DNA of 16,152 bases from Alphaproteobacteria bacterium (GTDB taxonomy: Bacteria > Pseudomonadota > Alphaproteobacteria > Rhizobiales > Hyphomicrobiaceae): positions 1 to 16,152 of the forward strand of contig JAJRRE010000403.1 of the NCBI GenBank assembly GCA_024279745.1. Direction: 5' to 3'. Under the pieces are notes generated by a model. That model saw nothing but the letters and a program-made list of their open reading frames with translations, did no database searches and was not told the origin of the DNA. The position numbers and the translations under genes are program-made. Of the stretch, positions 14,428 to 16,152 are shown in pieces. Positions within the stretch are counted from its first letter, which is position 1, and each line of letters starts with the position of its first letter.

Positions 14428-15076
14428 CGGCAGCAGTATAAGATAGACTGCTCGTGCAATTAGTTATTTGTTCAACTTGCTCATTTCAATATTAAACCAC
14501 ACTGTAGGTTGTATTTGCTGACGGTATCCGACGGCTGGTGTCAGCTCAATGTCAGTTTCTTGATCGCAAAACGAGAATATGCACGCGATGGAAGAAACCG
14601 GGATTAAGATATTTGGGGTGGACCTGTCATCTTGTGGTTGTGGGAGGGGGGGCTGAAACTTGCCGCCTGGCCGTTGCTAGTGCCGAACGAAGTTGGGTGA
14701 ACGGTGCCAGTGAGGCGCGATTATCCACGGGCAGTAAACGGGCAATGGCCGGCCGACGGTGGTATCCCAGGGCGTACGAAGTATCCAGATCGGCAATTGG
14801 CGAAAAACGTATGGTCCTGATTACTAAAAGTTCAACGCTACCAACAACCATTTCCGTTATACTTGTTGGCAATATTACTGAACAAGGGTGCCAGGTTTCA
14901 GACCAATCAATACCGCTACGACACTTGCTGCTGGAAACTTGTGTTCCGCGAAACTGGCGAATATTCCAAATTTAATTGGTTTTGGATTATATGCTCTGCT
15001 TTTGTGATAGGTTTTTCGAGGGTTCTGGTCGAGAGTGTATTCAAATCTATCAAGGCTGCGACCTAAAGGAGGGGTG

Positions 15077-15742
15077 ATGCGCGTATTAGTCGTCGAAGAT
15101 GAAGCGGTTCTGGCAGAAGACATGGCGGCGGGGCTGGAAGCGGCCGGGTTCAGTACGAAAATTTGCCGCGATGGAGAAGAAGCGTGGTTTCTAGGCGATA
15201 CTGAGGTGCTCGACGCTGTTGTGCTTGATCTGGGGTTGCCAAAGTTGGATGGACTGACGGTATTGCGGCGCTGGCGTTCGGCTGGGCGGACGGTACCGGT
15301 AATTGTTCTGACCGCGCGCAATGATTGGACGGAGCAAGTTGAAGGGATCCATAGCGGCGCTGATGACTATCTGACAAAGCCTGTCGAAATTGAAGAATTG
15401 GTCGCGCGTCTGCGCGCGGTTTTGCGGCGTACCCACGGTCATGCCGGGCCCATATTACGTTCCGGCGTCATCACGCTTGATACCGAACGAATGCGACTTT
15501 GCGTCAACGGAAAATATGTAGCGCTCACCCAGCTGGAATATCGTTTGATGGCCTTTATGATCCATCATTCGGGTGAAGTACTCTCAAGTGCTGTGTTGCG
15601 TGATCATGTTTATGGCGATGATGAGAGCCGCGAAATCAATGCGATCGAAGCTTTGATCGGCCGCTTGCGCCGGAAGTTAAAAGTCAAATGTATTGAGACC
15701 CGACGCGGTTTGGGATATTGCCTGAAAGATGACAGACCGTGA
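15077..15742 (+). CDS. Two-component response regulator, OmpR/PhoP family
   Basis: DNA-binding response regulator, 221 residues. The receiver domain (about 1-115) has the acidic pair Glu7-Asp8 (VVEDEA), phospho-acceptor Asp51 in AVVLDLGLPKLDG, Thr79 in IVLTAR, and Lys101 in YLTKP. The winged-helix domain (about 128-218) shows LTQLEYRLMAFMIHHSGEVL, the recognition-helix region INAIEALIGRLRRKL, and the final hairpin ETRRGLGYCL, all typical of the OmpR group. I chose ATG 15077 because AAGGAGG (15066-15072) precedes it; an upstream frame extension to 15035 begins at a non-ATG codon and adds residues unlike the family. The stop overlaps the sensor kinase start by 3 nt (GTGA). Its target genes are not evident. 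Confidence 0.95.
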   Translation: MRVLVVEDEAVLAEDMAAGLEAAGFSTKICRDGEEAWFLGDTEVLDAVVLDLGLPKLDGLTVLRRWRSAGRTVPVIVLTARNDWTEQVEGIHSGADDYLTKPVEIEELVARLRAVLRRTHGHAGPILRSGVITLDTERMRLCVNGKYVALTQLEYRLMAFMIHHSGEVLSSAVLRDHVYGDDESREINAIEALIGRLRRKLKVKCIETRRGLGYCLKDDRP

Positions 15743-16152
15743 CCCTTGGTTCCTTGCGTTGGCGGTTACTTGCCGGTTGGGCGATTGTAATCGCAGTCAC
15801 GCTTATTTTGTCGAGTTACAGTCTGCGCACATTATATGAGCGCGGGATTACGCGTCGCACATTGTCCGATCTGACATTTGATATTAAGGAGCTGAAGGAC
15901 CGGCTGCAGGTTTCCAAGACCGGCAAGGTGGTACTGCGCAGTTTTCCAACGGATCCACAATTTCATTTTCCAAATGGCGGTCGTTATTGGCAGATTTTCT
16001 CCGGTGCCAGACCGGTTTTGAGCTCATTCTCCCTGCGCCGCTATGTGTTTCATTTGACCAAAACACTGGCGCCACACGAAGGCTTGATTGAGATGGAGTT
16101 GGAGGGGCCCAAGGAGCAAAATATTTTGGCCTTGGCCCACACCATCAGAATC
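15739..16152 (+). CDS. Sensor histidine kinase, N-terminal part (cut by window edge)
   Basis: The frame starts at GTG 15739, overlapping the TGA of the response regulator, and stays open for 138 codons to the window end. It begins MTLGSLRWRLLAGWAIVIAV, a short basic N-terminus followed by a hydrophobic helix (about residues 10-29), then a probable periplasmic segment with SYSLRTLYERGITRRTLSDL, an amphipathic helix, and DPQFHFPNGGRYWQIFSG. This layout, including the DPxF...YWQI stretch, is common in sensors of the PhoQ/QseC-like group paired with OmpR-type regulators. HAMP, HisKA and ATPase domains must lie outside the window and cannot be checked. The kinase should phosphorylate Asp51 of the neighbouring regulator; the stimulus is unknown. 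Confidence 0.85.
   Translation, partial: MTLGSLRWRLLAGWAIVIAVTLILSSYSLRTLYERGITRRTLSDLTFDIKELKDRLQVSKTGKVVLRSFPTDPQFHFPNGGRYWQIFSGARPVLSSFSLRRYVFHLTKTLAPHEGLIEMELEGPKEQNILALAHTIRI

Larger units (their letters stand above)
13716..15076. other. 1.36-kb region without a convincing gene, rich in inverted repeats
   Basis: The stretch looks less GC-rich than the urea block and no reading frame shows a recognisable family. It holds several inverted repeats, listed separately where strongest. A 32-codon ORF at 13846-13944 has AGGTGG 6 nt upstream (beginning MYVAGLLSRLCPKSMIHDFD) and is a weak gene candidate. A 145-codon frame from GTG 14538 to 14975 lacks a Shine-Dalgarno sequence and has poor, Arg/Ser/Cys-rich composition. 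A 67-codon frame at 14863-15066 ends 10 nt before the response regulator gene and has one hydrophobic segment (FNWFWIICSAFVIGFSRVLV), but starts at TTG without a ribosome binding site. A promoter for the two-component genes probably lies in the last few hundred bases. The region may be decayed accessory DNA or an undescribed regulatory region. Confidence 0.5.

Noticed and set aside
14538..14975. 145-codon plus-strand ORF in the gene-poor region
   Set aside because: It starts at GTG without a ribosome binding site, its composition is erratic (many Arg, Ser, Cys, Trp), and no domain is visible. I considered a decayed IS110-type transposase because of MEETGIKIFGVDLSS in the frame at 14588, but nothing after it matches and that frame stops within 23 codons.

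Overview
The window looks like part of an alphaproteobacterial chromosome. This rests on the moderately high GC content, the urtBCDE-ureDABCEFG gene order, separate ureA and ureB genes, and the style of the signalling proteins. I cannot assign a genus. No rRNA, tRNA, intact insertion sequence or CRISPR array is visible.

Positions 1-9119 hold one co-directional block for urea use. The end of urtB (cut by the left window edge), urtC, urtD and urtE encode the permeases and ATPases of a urea ABC transporter. They are followed, 8 nt later, by ureD, ureA, ureB, ureC, ureE, ureF and ureG: the three urease subunits and the four proteins that load nickel into the active site. Most junctions overlap or are under 70 nt, so the block is probably transcribed together. 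The exception is a 120-nt spacer before ureA, which carries short direct repeats and a G8 run. All urease active-site residues are present in UreC. The beginning of ureD is unusual: the conserved part of the protein has no ATG, while a well-placed GTG/ATG start lies in another frame that joins it at a C7 run.

Positions 9173-12852 hold two divergent genes for signalling. The minus strand encodes a membrane class IIIb adenylate cyclase (Cache sensor, HAMP, catalytic domain) that converges on ureG. The plus strand encodes a 540-residue protein of unknown function with two membrane helices, a helical stalk, a TPR-like region and a soluble C-terminal domain. Their shared upstream region holds two neighbouring dyad symmetries, one of which overlaps a TATAAT box.

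Positions 12853-15076 are poor in recognisable genes. They contain one minus-strand gene for a predicted exported protein with an Asp/Ser/Asn-rich middle. Divergent from it, 27 nt away, is a 27-codon ORF made of four imperfect 18-nt repeats behind a strong Shine-Dalgarno sequence, followed by a second short ORF with its own Shine-Dalgarno. The remaining 1.3 kb holds several inverted repeats but no convincing gene.

Positions 15077-16152 hold the start of a two-component system: a complete OmpR-family response regulator and the N-terminal part of its sensor kinase, which runs off the right edge.
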